From an uncultured Clostridia bacterium (GTDB lineage Bacteria; Bacillota; Clostridia; Lachnospirales; CAG-274): a DNA stretch of 64,000 nt. The position numbers and the translations under genes were made by a program. The stretch is taken from positions 1 through 64,000 of the forward strand of contig CANPXH010000009.1 of NCBI GenBank assembly GCA_947585865.1, given 5' to 3'. Position 1 is the first letter of the stretch, and the number at the start of each line of letters is the position of its first letter. Of the stretch, positions 44,194 to 52,278 are shown in pieces. The notes under the pieces are model-generated. The model saw nothing but the letters and a program-made list of their open reading frames with translations, did not search any database and had not been told where the DNA came from.

Positions 44194-44457
44194 ATGTTCA
44201 CTGCTACTGTAGCCACAGATCTGAAAGCAAATCTTAAGCATTACATTGAAAGGGCGCTTTCGGGTGACAGCATTATAATTACAAGGCCAAAACAGAAAAA
44301 TGTAGTAATGATAAGCGAAAGCGAATATAATGAACTTTTGAGATTAAAGAACAATGCAGAATATATTTACAAGCTTAGCCGTTCCATTGAACAGGCTAAG
44401 CAAGGCAAAGTTATTTCTAAATCTATGGAAGAATTAGAGGCTATGGAAAATGAGTAG
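44194..44457 (+). CDS. yefM: YefM/Phd-family antitoxin
   Basis: 87 aa, normal for the family. N-terminal FTATVATDLKANLKHYIERA and IIITRPKQKNVVMISESEYNEL form the DNA-binding Phd fold; the C-terminal acidic segment (EELEAMENE) is the expected toxin-neutralising tail. The ATG follows AAGGAGG. It overlaps the toxin gene by 8 bases, the usual coupled arrangement, and likely represses its own promoter. Confidence 0.92.
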   Translation: MFTATVATDLKANLKHYIERALSGDSIIITRPKQKNVVMISESEYNELLRLKNNAEYIYKLSRSIEQAKQGKVISKSMEELEAMENE

Positions 44458-44722
44458 ACCGCAATTTACCGAACAAGCATGGGAAGAATATTTATATTGG
44501 CAAAATCAGGATAAGAAAACCCTTAAAAAGATAAATCAGCTCATTGCCGATATAATGAGAAACGGAGCATTGAATGGCATTGGCAAGCCGGAACAGATGA
44601 AGGGCGATTTTCAAAAATATTTTTCAAGACGCATAAACGAAAAAGACAGGCTTGTTTATACTATTCTCGAAAATGGAGTCATAGAAATATATTCATGCAG
44701 GGGTCACTATAAGGACAAATAA
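44450..44722 (+). CDS. yoeB: YoeB-family mRNA interferase toxin
   Basis: 90 aa. RelE-superfamily ribosome-dependent endonuclease. Landmarks: FTEQAWEEYLYWQNQDKK, GIGKPEQMKGDFQKYFSRRI, RLVYTI and the C-terminal SCRGHYKDK, which carries the catalytic His and Tyr of YoeB. Co-expressed with the YefM antitoxin. It sits between palindromes P4 and P5; toxin-antitoxin pairs often stabilise mobile or cassette-type regions. Confidence 0.93.
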   Translation: MSRPQFTEQAWEEYLYWQNQDKKTLKKINQLIADIMRNGALNGIGKPEQMKGDFQKYFSRRINEKDRLVYTILENGVIEIYSCRGHYKDK

Positions 44723-44744
44723 TTATAACCTTTTAAATTGTTTC

Positions 44745-44779
44745 GCAGCCGTTAGTAAGTACTACCGGTTGCATTTTTT
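44745..44779 (+). terminator. Terminator after yoeB
   Basis: Stem GCAGCCG/CGGTTGC with an inner AGTA/TACT and a seven-T tail. Confidence 0.75.
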
Positions 44780-44789
44780 TATACACACA

Positions 44790-44816
44790 TTTTCCCGTGA
44801 CCGGGTCATGTACCCA
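44790..44816. repeat. 27-bp palindrome P5 (degenerate right arm)
   Basis: An intact left arm TTTTCCCGTGACC, centre G, and a right arm that keeps only GGTCA. It lies 6 bases from the stop codon of the radical SAM gene. Confidence 0.8.
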
Positions 44817-44821
44817 TTTTA

Positions 44822-45892
44822 TTATAGAGAAAAATATCCTTGTTCACAGTATTGATTTAACAAAAAAGTAATATAATCCTTCTCTCCAAACAGACGCATA
44901 CTGTTTGGGTTACCGCACTGTTTTACGATCTCGTTAAGTGGTATTTTGCGGCGTACAGTTTGCGCAACACTTCTTTCGTTCAAATAATTCTGAATAATTT
45001 CCTCCGGACTGCTTTCTTTCAGATTGCCTAAACACCAATAAGGCGCAGGGGTAGTGATATTCGGATACACGTTATATGCACTGTCAATAAAAAACACCGG
45101 ATCATCCTCAACATAGCTTCTTGTTGAGGTATCTTTTATGTACTTATTATACAGATTTTGCTCTGTTTGACCAAATATGTCGTTTAAATTATTTGTGTGA
45201 AAATACTTTAGCGTGTATTCTGAGAGTAAGGGCGGAATATTTTTTAAATCGTCCTGTGTGATACGCACATCGTACAGCTTTGCGTTTTCGCCGTCACATG
45301 AGCCTTGATGTACAAAGCAGGCAAATTCTCCTCCGAAGTCTATACAGCGTTCAGACAGACGGTTTTCAAGCATAAGTTTTTCGATTAAGGGCAGTTCGTC
45401 AATGTTGTTTTTATTTACAAAGACTTGAATACGGGGAGAAATTTTATTCTCTATTAAAATATCAATTGCCTGTAAAATTTCCCAATATGCTCCCTTTCTG
45501 CCCATATAATAGTCGGTCGTTGCTTCTCCGCCAAAAAGTGTGAGCTGTGCTTTTGTCATACACAGAGAAACGAGCCATTTGACGTAATTATTGTCTCTGA
45601 CAATGCGCCATACGCTGATAAGTTCATAATGCGGTGTAATTTTATCTGATAATTGCTTTCGCAGCTCCCAAAGTTCTTTGTAGTTGTCATTGAAATCAGG
45701 CTCTCGGTACCAATCGAATATTTCAAATTCATAGGCATACGGCTTAAACTTTGCGGCAATCATTTCTAAATCACCAACTGCCATGTGTCCGTTAGGCGAA
45801 TGTCCTACCCAACAATGCCTGCAGCGGTTAGGACAACCGTACATATCTAATGCCAATGTCAGTTTTTTTAATTTAATTTCTATAATAATCAC
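44822..45892 (-). CDS. Radical SAM protein of unknown function
   Basis: 356 aa from the GTG at 45892 (AAAAGG just upstream); the frame stays open to a TTG at 45937 without a ribosome site, so the start is uncertain. The 4Fe-4S motif is C-x3-C-x2-C (YGCPNRCRHCW) near residue 20. Further Cys occur in FACFVHQGSC, APYWCLGN, VKQCGNP and NQYCEQG, which could bind an auxiliary cluster, but no clear SPASM spacing is seen. FGGEAT corresponds to the glycine-rich SAM-binding strand. No substrate peptide gene or partner is adjacent. Confidence 0.78.
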   Translation of the reverse strand: MIIIEIKLKKLTLALDMYGCPNRCRHCWVGHSPNGHMAVGDLEMIAAKFKPYAYEFEIFDWYREPDFNDNYKELWELRKQLSDKITPHYELISVWRIVRDNNYVKWLVSLCMTKAQLTLFGGEATTDYYMGRKGAYWEILQAIDILIENKISPRIQVFVNKNNIDELPLIEKLMLENRLSERCIDFGGEFACFVHQGSCDGENAKLYDVRITQDDLKNIPPLLSEYTLKYFHTNNLNDIFGQTEQNLYNKYIKDTSTRSYVEDDPVFFIDSAYNVYPNITTPAPYWCLGNLKESSPEEIIQNYLNERSVAQTVRRKIPLNEIVKQCGNPNSMRLFGEKDYITFLLNQYCEQGYFSL

Positions 45893-45957
45893 ATGCCTTT
45901 TTAAATAATAATGATTTGTAATATTGAATTTCTGCAAATCATATGAATATTTTCCTG

Positions 45958-47340
45958 TTAATCTGCTAAAACATTTATATTTTGTTTAGTCAGCAGGCAC
46001 ACAGTTTCAACGTGATATGTCATAGGGAACATATCCACAGGCTGTACCTTGTCGAGGTTATAGTTACCGTTTGAGCAAAGTATTTTAAGGTCTCTTGAAA
46101 GGGTAGCGCTGTCGCAGCTTACATAAACGATCTTTTGGGGCTCCATTCTGAGCATAAGCTCAAGGAGACTTTTATCGCAGCCCTTACGGGGCGGGTCTAC
46201 CACCATAACATTAGGTGTCACGCCTTTTTCATTATACAACAAAGGCACGACATCCTCGGCCTTGCCTGTATAGAATTCGGCATTGTCTATATTGTTGAGC
46301 TTAGCATTTTCTTTGGCGTTTTCGACAGCCGCTTCTATTATCTCGACGCCGTATACCTTCTTTGCCTGCCGGGCAAGGAAAAGGGATATCGAGCCTATGC
46401 CGCAGTAGGCATCTATTACCGTTTCGTTTCCCTTAAGATCGGCAAATTCCAGCGCCTTTGAATAGAGCTTATATGTTTGGGCGGGATTTACCTGAAAAAA
46501 GGAAAGGGCGGATATTTTAAATTTAAGATCGCCTATGCTGTCTGTTATATAGTCGCTGCCCCATATTGTTTCGCATTTATCACCCATAATGACATTTGAT
46601 CTGAGTGTGTTGTGGTTTATAACTATAGATCTGATATTTTTGATATTATCAAGTGAGGAGATCAGTTCTTTTTTATATTTGAAGCTGTTGCTGTTTACCA
46701 CAAGGCAAACCATTATCTCTCCCGTAAAGCGCCCCTCTCTTATAAGTATGTGTCTTACAAGACCCTTGCCTGTTTCTTCGTTATAAGCGGATACATTGTT
46801 TCTTTCCATAAAGCTTTTTATTGCATCCAGTATTTTTTTATTTGCCCGACTTCCTATAAGGCAGTTGTCACATACCGTGATATTGTGGCTGCCAAGAGAA
46901 TAGAAGCCTATATCTATGGTGCTTTTGCTGCGGGAGACGGGATATTGCGCCTTATTTCTGTAATGCCACGGTTCATCCATACCTATAACAGGCGGCACGC
47001 AGGCGCTTTCAAATCCGCCTATCCTTATGAGGTCTTGCTTTACTTTGTTTTGCTTGAGCTTGAGCTGCTCTTGATATTCAAGGTGCTGCAAAGTACATCC
47101 TCCGCATCTTCCCGCTGCGCTGCAGGGCGGAACTATCCTGTGGGGAGACGGCTTTATGATCTCAAGCGCCTTGCCATAGCCGTAGCTTTTATTTGCCTTT
47201 ACAACAAGCGTCTTTACTTCTTCGCCGGGAAGAGTGTTTTTGACAAAAAGGGTATAGCCGTCTGCTTTGCCTATACCTTCGCCGTGATCGCCTATATCTG
47301 TGATCGTAATGTTATGGATATCATTTTTTTTAACAGTCAT
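45958..47340 (-). CDS. rlmD: 23S rRNA (uracil-5-)-methyltransferase, RlmD/RumA family
   Basis: 460 aa. An N-terminal TRAM domain (about 5-60: ITDIGDHGEGIGKADGYTLF) is followed by the 4Fe-4S Cys motif CSAAGRCGGCTLQHLEY, a SAM-binding domain (VIDAYCGIGSISLFLA) and the catalytic Cys in IVYVSCDSATLSRDL near 420. Firmicute members modify U747 and/or U1939 of 23S rRNA; which one is not decidable by eye. The ATG at 47340 is chosen; a TTG two codons earlier overlaps the stop of the upstream yhaM gene. The two genes form an operon. Confidence 0.92.
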   Translation of the reverse strand: MTVKKNDIHNITITDIGDHGEGIGKADGYTLFVKNTLPGEEVKTLVVKANKSYGYGKALEIIKPSPHRIVPPCSAAGRCGGCTLQHLEYQEQLKLKQNKVKQDLIRIGGFESACVPPVIGMDEPWHYRNKAQYPVSRSKSTIDIGFYSLGSHNITVCDNCLIGSRANKKILDAIKSFMERNNVSAYNEETGKGLVRHILIREGRFTGEIMVCLVVNSNSFKYKKELISSLDNIKNIRSIVINHNTLRSNVIMGDKCETIWGSDYITDSIGDLKFKISALSFFQVNPAQTYKLYSKALEFADLKGNETVIDAYCGIGSISLFLARQAKKVYGVEIIEAAVENAKENAKLNNIDNAEFYTGKAEDVVPLLYNEKGVTPNVMVVDPPRKGCDKSLLELMLRMEPQKIVYVSCDSATLSRDLKILCSNGNYNLDKVQPVDMFPMTYHVETVCLLTKQNINVLAD

Positions 47341-47342
47341 TA

Positions 47343-48287
47343 TCAATACTCAGTCTTTCTTATATTTCTTGCAAGTATCTTATTGTAGCCTGCCCATGAG
47401 CCGTTCAGATCGCTGCCTTCGATGGTGGTCTCGATCATTTTTACCTTTGCGTCTGTATCGTCTGCGCAGTGGAGAAGATAGGCTTCCAGTGTCCTTGGCA
47501 GCTTGGGTGAGCCATATTCATATTCGCCGTGGTGAGCCAAAATATTGTGCTGTATAAGCGAACGGAGCTTATGAGGGAATCCTTCTATTTTATCGGCTTC
47601 CTTCCCTATGAATTCAACTCCCATCACTATGTGGCCTATGAGCTCACCGTCATCTGTATAGTCCACATTGGGGAAATCGGAAAGCTCTTTAAGCTTTGCG
47701 ATGTCGTGGAGCAGAGCGGAGGCAATGAGCACATCTCTGTTCACGCTCTTATAATGTGAAGCAAAGAAATCGCATATTTCGGTTACGGATATGGTATGTT
47801 CTATAAGTCCGCCCATATAGTTGTGGTGCATTGCCTTTGCTGCCGTATGCTTTTTAAATGCGGCGGCAATGTCCTCGTTTTTAACAAAAATATTTGTGAG
47901 AAGCTTATTTATGTAAGGCTCTTCAACGGAGTCTATAAAGCTTATAAGCTTTTTGAAGAGATCGTCTACATTCTTTTCGGTCGTAGGGATATAATCCGCT
48001 TCGTCATATTCTCCCTCCCGGGCTCTCCTTATTTTTTTTATATTAAGCTGCAGATCGTTATTAAAGGTCTGAACGGTTGCATCTATCTTTATAAAATCTC
48101 CTTCGTCAAAAGCCTGTATGTCTCTTGTGATATCCCATACCTTGCCGTTTATGACGCCGGTCTTGTCGGCAAGCGTAAGCGAAAGATAGTTCTTGCCGGT
48201 CTTGGCTGATTTGTTGCTTTGCCTTTGCTTGCACAGATAAAAGTCTATCACTCTTTCGTTGTCCTTTAGCTCTTTTATATATCTCAT
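47343..48287 (-). CDS. yhaM: YhaM-type 3'-5' exoribonuclease (OB + HD)
   Basis: 314 aa, the usual length. An N-terminal OB-fold (about 10-95: YLSLTLADKTGVINGKVWD, LQLNIKKIRRA) binds nucleic acid, and a C-terminal HD domain (about 150-280: HNYMGGLIEHTISV, ASALLHDIAKLKEL, NILAHHGEYEYGSP) holds the metal ligands. YhaM degrades short RNA and single-stranded DNA from the 3' end. The ATG at 48287 has GGAGGG 6 bases upstream. First gene of the operon with rlmD. Confidence 0.93.
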   Translation of the reverse strand: MRYIKELKDNERVIDFYLCKQRQSNKSAKTGKNYLSLTLADKTGVINGKVWDITRDIQAFDEGDFIKIDATVQTFNNDLQLNIKKIRRAREGEYDEADYIPTTEKNVDDLFKKLISFIDSVEEPYINKLLTNIFVKNEDIAAAFKKHTAAKAMHHNYMGGLIEHTISVTEICDFFASHYKSVNRDVLIASALLHDIAKLKELSDFPNVDYTDDGELIGHIVMGVEFIGKEADKIEGFPHKLRSLIQHNILAHHGEYEYGSPKLPRTLEAYLLHCADDTDAKVKMIETTIEGSDLNGSWAGYNKILARNIRKTEY

Positions 48288-48437
48288 ATATTGCCCTCCG
48301 ATCATTGCTTATGCTTAAATTCTATCACAAAATATGAAAATAGCAAACAATTTTAATTATTTTTTAATTTTCTTTTTATTTTAATTTAAAAATATGATAT
48401 TATCATAATTGAAGAATAAAGAAGGGAGAAGAAATAT

Positions 48438-50165
48438 ATGAAAAGAAAAATAGCCTTGATAATAACGGCGGCTCTGCTCATAACGGGCTGCAACATAACA
48501 TCTGCCGATACGGGTACCGCTGTGAGAGTGGATCTGAGCGGCGTAAAGGAAAGCACGTATAATATAACAAAGGGCGGCACATATACGCTTACGGGCAGCT
48601 ATAAGGGTATGATAAATGTAGATACAAAAGACAGCGTGAAGCTTGTGCTCGATAATGTCAATATCGAAAACGGCACAGGCCCTGCAATATATGGTGAAGA
48701 TTGCAGTAAGCTCATAATAGAAACGGCGGAAGGCACAGAGAATACATTTGCAGACGGCAGTGAATATACTTCCGACGGCAAGGGATGTATATTTTCCAAT
48801 GACGATATAGTGCTTCAAGGAAGCGGCGTGCTCAATGTAAATGGGGCTTACGACCACGGCATAATATCCGATGACGGTGTGGAAATAGAAGGCGGCAGCA
48901 TAAATATAAATTCGGTCGGCGATGGTATCCATGCCAATAATGACATTACACTTAAGAACGGAAATATGACCGTTACATCAAAGCAAGACGGTATGCAAGC
49001 CGAAAAGAACGTAAATATAGAAGGCGGCAGTATAAAGATAACGGCTGTGGGAGAAGCAGCCGAAAGTACGGATAACGATCCCATGGATAGGGGAAGGATG
49101 CCCTTTGACGGCGAAAGACCTATGGGCGAGAGACCTCAAATGAACGGGCAGATGCCTAAAATGCCAAACGGCGAAATGCCTGAAGAGTTCAGGGAACACA
49201 GAAAAGATATGGCCGCAATGAATGAAGCTGCCGCAGAAATCACAACGTCAGCCAAGGAGCCAAAAGAAAATACGACATTGAGCGAGGCTCAAACAGAGAC
49301 TACCACCGAATACCCCAGCAGCAAGGGCATAAAGGCCGATGGGGATATAACAATAAAGGGCGGCAGTATAGATATAAGCTCAAATGACCATTGCATAAAG
49401 TCAGCAAACATAACGACTGTGGAAAACGGCAGCTTAGTTCTCGGCTCATCTAAAGGCAAGGGAATAAAAGCAGAGGGAGATCTGTTTATAAACGGCGGCG
49501 ATATGACTATAACGGCAAAGGATGAAGGTTTAGAATCAAAAGCGATAGCCACAATAAACGGCGGCAGCATAAATATAAAAAGCGAGGATGACGGCATAAA
49601 TGCAGGCGGCGGCTCAGGCTCAATGAAAATGGGCAATGTGGAAGATGCCGATGAACATCAAGTTATAATAAACGGCGGCAGCGTACACATAGACGCCGAA
49701 GGAGACGGCATAGACTCTAACGGCAACCTTAGCATAAACGGCGGCACAGTCAATATAGACGGTCCATCGAACATGGGAAACGGCGCCCTTGACTACGGGG
49801 CTAAGGGCAGCATAAACGGAGGAAATGTCATAGCCTTGGGCAGCGCAGGTATGGTTCAGTGTGCCGAAGAAGGAAAGCAGAATGTATTCAATATCACCTT
49901 TGACGAAACACAGGCAGCGAAAACGACTGTGGAGGTAAAGGACAGCAAGGGAAACACCATAGGAAATATCGTGTCCGCAAAGCAGTTCCAAAATATGGTA
50001 TTTTCATCCGATAATATAAAGGTCGGCGAAGCATACACCGTATATACAAACGGTAGCGCCGCCGCAAAGATCACAGCCGTAAAGGGAGTCACCTCTTACG
50101 GAAACAGCGGTAAGGGCTTTGGCAGAGGCGGGTCAAGGCCGAATATGGATAATATGGCAAAATAG
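48438..50165 (+). CDS. DUF4353 carbohydrate-binding lipoprotein with Met/Pro-rich insert
   Basis: 575 aa. A lipoprotein signal (KRKIALIITAALLITGC) with the lipobox Cys at residue 18. The body consists of parallel beta-helix-like repeats (IEGGSININSVGDGIHANND, IKGGSIDISSNDHCIKSAN, INGGSVHIDAEGDGIDSNGN), as in the Cthe_2159/DUF4353 polygalacturonate-binding family. Between about 215 and 290 the repeats are interrupted by a Met-, Pro- and Glu-rich stretch (GRMPFDGERPMGERPQMNG...) and a Thr-rich linker. The C-terminus is glycine- and Asn-rich. Probably a surface protein binding acidic glycan or calcium. Own terminator at the end. Confidence 0.87.
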   Translation: MKRKIALIITAALLITGCNITSADTGTAVRVDLSGVKESTYNITKGGTYTLTGSYKGMINVDTKDSVKLVLDNVNIENGTGPAIYGEDCSKLIIETAEGTENTFADGSEYTSDGKGCIFSNDDIVLQGSGVLNVNGAYDHGIISDDGVEIEGGSININSVGDGIHANNDITLKNGNMTVTSKQDGMQAEKNVNIEGGSIKITAVGEAAESTDNDPMDRGRMPFDGERPMGERPQMNGQMPKMPNGEMPEEFREHRKDMAAMNEAAAEITTSAKEPKENTTLSEAQTETTTEYPSSKGIKADGDITIKGGSIDISSNDHCIKSANITTVENGSLVLGSSKGKGIKAEGDLFINGGDMTITAKDEGLESKAIATINGGSINIKSEDDGINAGGGSGSMKMGNVEDADEHQVIINGGSVHIDAEGDGIDSNGNLSINGGTVNIDGPSNMGNGALDYGAKGSINGGNVIALGSAGMVQCAEEGKQNVFNITFDETQAAKTTVEVKDSKGNTIGNIVSAKQFQNMVFSSDNIKVGEAYTVYTNGSAAAKITAVKGVTSYGNSGKGFGRGGSRPNMDNMAK

Positions 50166-50200
50166 CCGTTACAAAAGTCAATACTTTTACATATGAATGA

Positions 50201-50237
50201 AGTGTCGTAAATGAAAAATTTACGGCACTCTTTTTTT
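50201..50237 (+). terminator. Terminator after DUF4353 gene
   Basis: An 11-bp stem GTGTCGTAAAT / ATTTACGGCAC (one G-T pair) with a seven-T tail. Confidence 0.85.
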
Positions 50238-50238
50238 A

Positions 50239-50267
50239 TCATAAGTTAAAGAGCTTGGACATATATA
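50239..50267 (+). promoter_or_regulatory. Candidate sigma-E-type promoter of spoIIIA operon
   Basis: TCATAAG (50239-50245), 14-base spacer and CATATATA (50260-50267) partly match the sporulation sigma-E boxes (KMATATT and CATACAWT). spoIIIA is under sigma-E control in Bacillus. The match is imperfect. Confidence 0.35.
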
Positions 50268-50297
50268 TTATTTATACATATGATCAAAGGTGAGACC

Positions 50298-51182
50298 ATG
50301 AAAAACATATACGATAATCTTAAAAAATACATGAATGAAGGTCTGTACAAGGCGCTGCTGAAAAACGACTATATGGAAAAGGCCTGTGAGATAAGGCTGC
50401 GTGCCGACAAAGCAGTGCTCATAAGGCTTAGAAACAAAGAGGTGTGTACGGATCATGTGATAAGCCGAAAGGAGCTTTGGGAAACATTTTGCAGAATAGT
50501 GGAATACTCTCCTTATGCCTACAAGGAAGAGCTTATAAACGGCTATGTCACAATAGAGAGAGGCTGGAGAGTAGGCGTGTGCGGCACTGTGATAGAAGAA
50601 AACGGCACAGTAAAAAATATAAAGGATATATCTTCTCTCAATATAAGGATAGCCAGAGAGATAAAGGGATGCAGCGATGAAATAGATATAGACAGGGGAA
50701 ACGTAATAATAATATCTCCTCCCGCCTGCGGCAAGACCACATTGCTCAGAGATATGATAAGGCGCTGGAGCAATAACGGAAGGACAATAGCGGTAATAGA
50801 CGAAAGAAATGAATTGAGCGGTACATACAGGGGCGTTGCCGCTCTGGATCTTGGCACACGCACAGACGTTATAGTAAATTCTTCCAAGTTAAACGGCTTT
50901 AACATAGCTCTGAGAGCACTGGCTCCCGATGTGATAGCGGTAGATGAGATAGGTAGCGAAAGTGATTTTACGGCGGTAAGACAGGCTATGGTATCGGGAG
51001 TGGATGTAATATGCACCGTTCATTCCTCGGATCTGAACGAACTCAGGAACAGACGGCATTTTTCCGAAGTAATAAAAGAAAAGCTTTTTGACCGCTATAT
51101 AGTGCTTAAAAAGAATTTTGGCAAAAGCAGCATAGACAAGATATACAACAAGGAGATGATAAACATATGGCAGGAAAAATAA
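50298..51182 (+). CDS. spoIIIAA: Stage III sporulation protein AA (ATPase)
   Basis: 294-aa secretion-type ATPase that powers the SpoIIIA-SpoIIQ channel between mother cell and forespore. Walker A is SPPACGKTTLL near residues 137-147, Walker B VIAVDEIG near 215; the His-box-like TVHSSD and conserved N-terminal GYVTIERGWRVGVCGT are present. The ATG at 50298 follows AAAGGTGAG; an in-frame ATG at 50280 lacks a site. First of eight consecutive spoIIIA genes. Confidence 0.96.
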   Translation: MKNIYDNLKKYMNEGLYKALLKNDYMEKACEIRLRADKAVLIRLRNKEVCTDHVISRKELWETFCRIVEYSPYAYKEELINGYVTIERGWRVGVCGTVIEENGTVKNIKDISSLNIRIAREIKGCSDEIDIDRGNVIIISPPACGKTTLLRDMIRRWSNNGRTIAVIDERNELSGTYRGVAALDLGTRTDVIVNSSKLNGFNIALRALAPDVIAVDEIGSESDFTAVRQAMVSGVDVICTVHSSDLNELRNRRHFSEVIKEKLFDRYIVLKKNFGKSSIDKIYNKEMINIWQEK

Positions 51183-51676
51183 TAGGAGGGATAATGATAA
51201 TAGCGGCCTGCATGGGCTTTGGCTACAGGCTGTCGATCAAGCACGTACTGAGGAAAGAGGAGCTTACGACAGTGAGAGATACGCTGAGCAATATACTCTC
51301 AAATTTGGAATATGGCAGGATGACATTTGAAGAAGCTTTGGCGGAAACGGTACGGGATGAAGGGGCAAAAGAGATATTTTCGCCTGCGCTCATATCACTG
51401 AAAAACGGCAACAGCATAAAGACCGCATGGAAATTTGCCCTTGAAAGCTGCTGCAGGGATACATATATGACCGATGGGGATATAGAAAGCATAATAAGGA
51501 TGGGCGAGGGATTTTCATCGGGAGATCTTCTTTTGCAGAAGACATACGCAGACAATCTCATAAAATATATTGATAAAGAGATAGAGGGCATAAGCGGCAG
51601 GATGGCCGACAACAGTAAGCTGTGCAGAAGCGTGAGCATCACGATAGGCATATTTATAGTGGTGCTTTTGATATAG
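51167..51676 (+). CDS. spoIIIAB: Stage III sporulation protein AB
   Basis: 169 aa, membrane protein with an N-terminal and a C-terminal hydrophobic helix and a helical middle (RDTLSNILSNLEYGRMTFEEAL) like the type II secretion GspF domain. It overlaps spoIIIAA by 16 bases. Part of the feeding-tube complex. Confidence 0.95.
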   Translation: MAGKIIGGIMIIAACMGFGYRLSIKHVLRKEELTTVRDTLSNILSNLEYGRMTFEEALAETVRDEGAKEIFSPALISLKNGNSIKTAWKFALESCCRDTYMTDGDIESIIRMGEGFSSGDLLLQKTYADNLIKYIDKEIEGISGRMADNSKLCRSVSITIGIFIVVLLI

Positions 51677-51686
51677 GAGGCTTGCT

Positions 51687-51881
51687 ATGGACATAAATAT
51701 AGTTTTTAAAATAGCGGCGGTGGGCATACTTGTGTCGGTGATAAATCAAGTGCTTTCAAGAGCAGGCAGAGATGAACAAGCCATGCTCACCACCCTTGCG
51801 GGACTTGTGGTAGTGCTGTATTGGGTGATACAGTACATAAGCGATCTGTTTGACAGAGTACAGACTCTTTTCAGATTTTAG
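51687..51881 (+). CDS. spoIIIAC: Stage III sporulation protein AC
   Basis: 64 aa with two membrane helices (IVFKIAAVGILVSVINQVL and MLTTLAGLVVVLYWVI), normal length. Ribosome site AGGAGG. Part of the channel complex with SpoIIIAD. Confidence 0.95.
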   Translation: MDINIVFKIAAVGILVSVINQVLSRAGRDEQAMLTTLAGLVVVLYWVIQYISDLFDRVQTLFRF

Positions 51882-51891
51882 GAGTGATAGC

Positions 51892-52278
51892 GTGGAGATA
51901 GGAAAGATCGCCGCTCTTGGTATAATAGGCGCCGCTTTGGCTGTGATACTCAGAGAAGAAAGACGCTCTTATGCCATGCTTACCGCCATAATGACCTGTA
52001 TACTTATATTCGTTTTTATATTGCCGTATATGGCGGAGATAATAGAAAAGGTCAGAGAAATAGGCGGGGATCTGAATATATACAGCGAGTATATAGCGGT
52101 CATGATAAAGGCGCTGGCAATAGCATATGTGTCTATGTTTACGTCACAGCTTTGCCGTGATTTCGGACAAAACAGCATAGGCGATAAGATAGAACTGGGC
52201 GGAAAGGTGATAATATTGATAAATGCCGTATCGGTAATAGACGATGTGGCGGATAAGATAATGAGGTTTATACAATGA
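51892..52278 (+). CDS. spoIIIAD: Stage III sporulation protein AD
   Basis: 128 aa, three to four membrane helices, paralogous to SpoIIIAC (KIAALGIIGAALAVILREE). Start GTG at 51892 after GGAGTGA; an upstream open stretch would overlap spoIIIAC. The stop overlaps the ATG of spoIIIAE by 4 bases. Confidence 0.95.
   Translation: MEIGKIAALGIIGAALAVILREERRSYAMLTAIMTCILIFVFILPYMAEIIEKVREIGGDLNIYSEYIAVMIKALAIAYVSMFTSQLCRDFGQNSIGDKIELGGKVIILINAVSVIDDVADKIMRFIQ

Noticed and set aside
37881-44816. The 27-bp palindromes as intrinsic terminators
   Set aside because: In every copy the stem is preceded by T and followed by A on both strands, the reverse of what a terminator needs; real terminators (e.g. 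44745-44779) are present separately.
48381-48932. 183-codon frame opposite the DUF4353 gene
   Set aside because: Antisense shadow of a clear lipoprotein gene; no ribosome site or family features.
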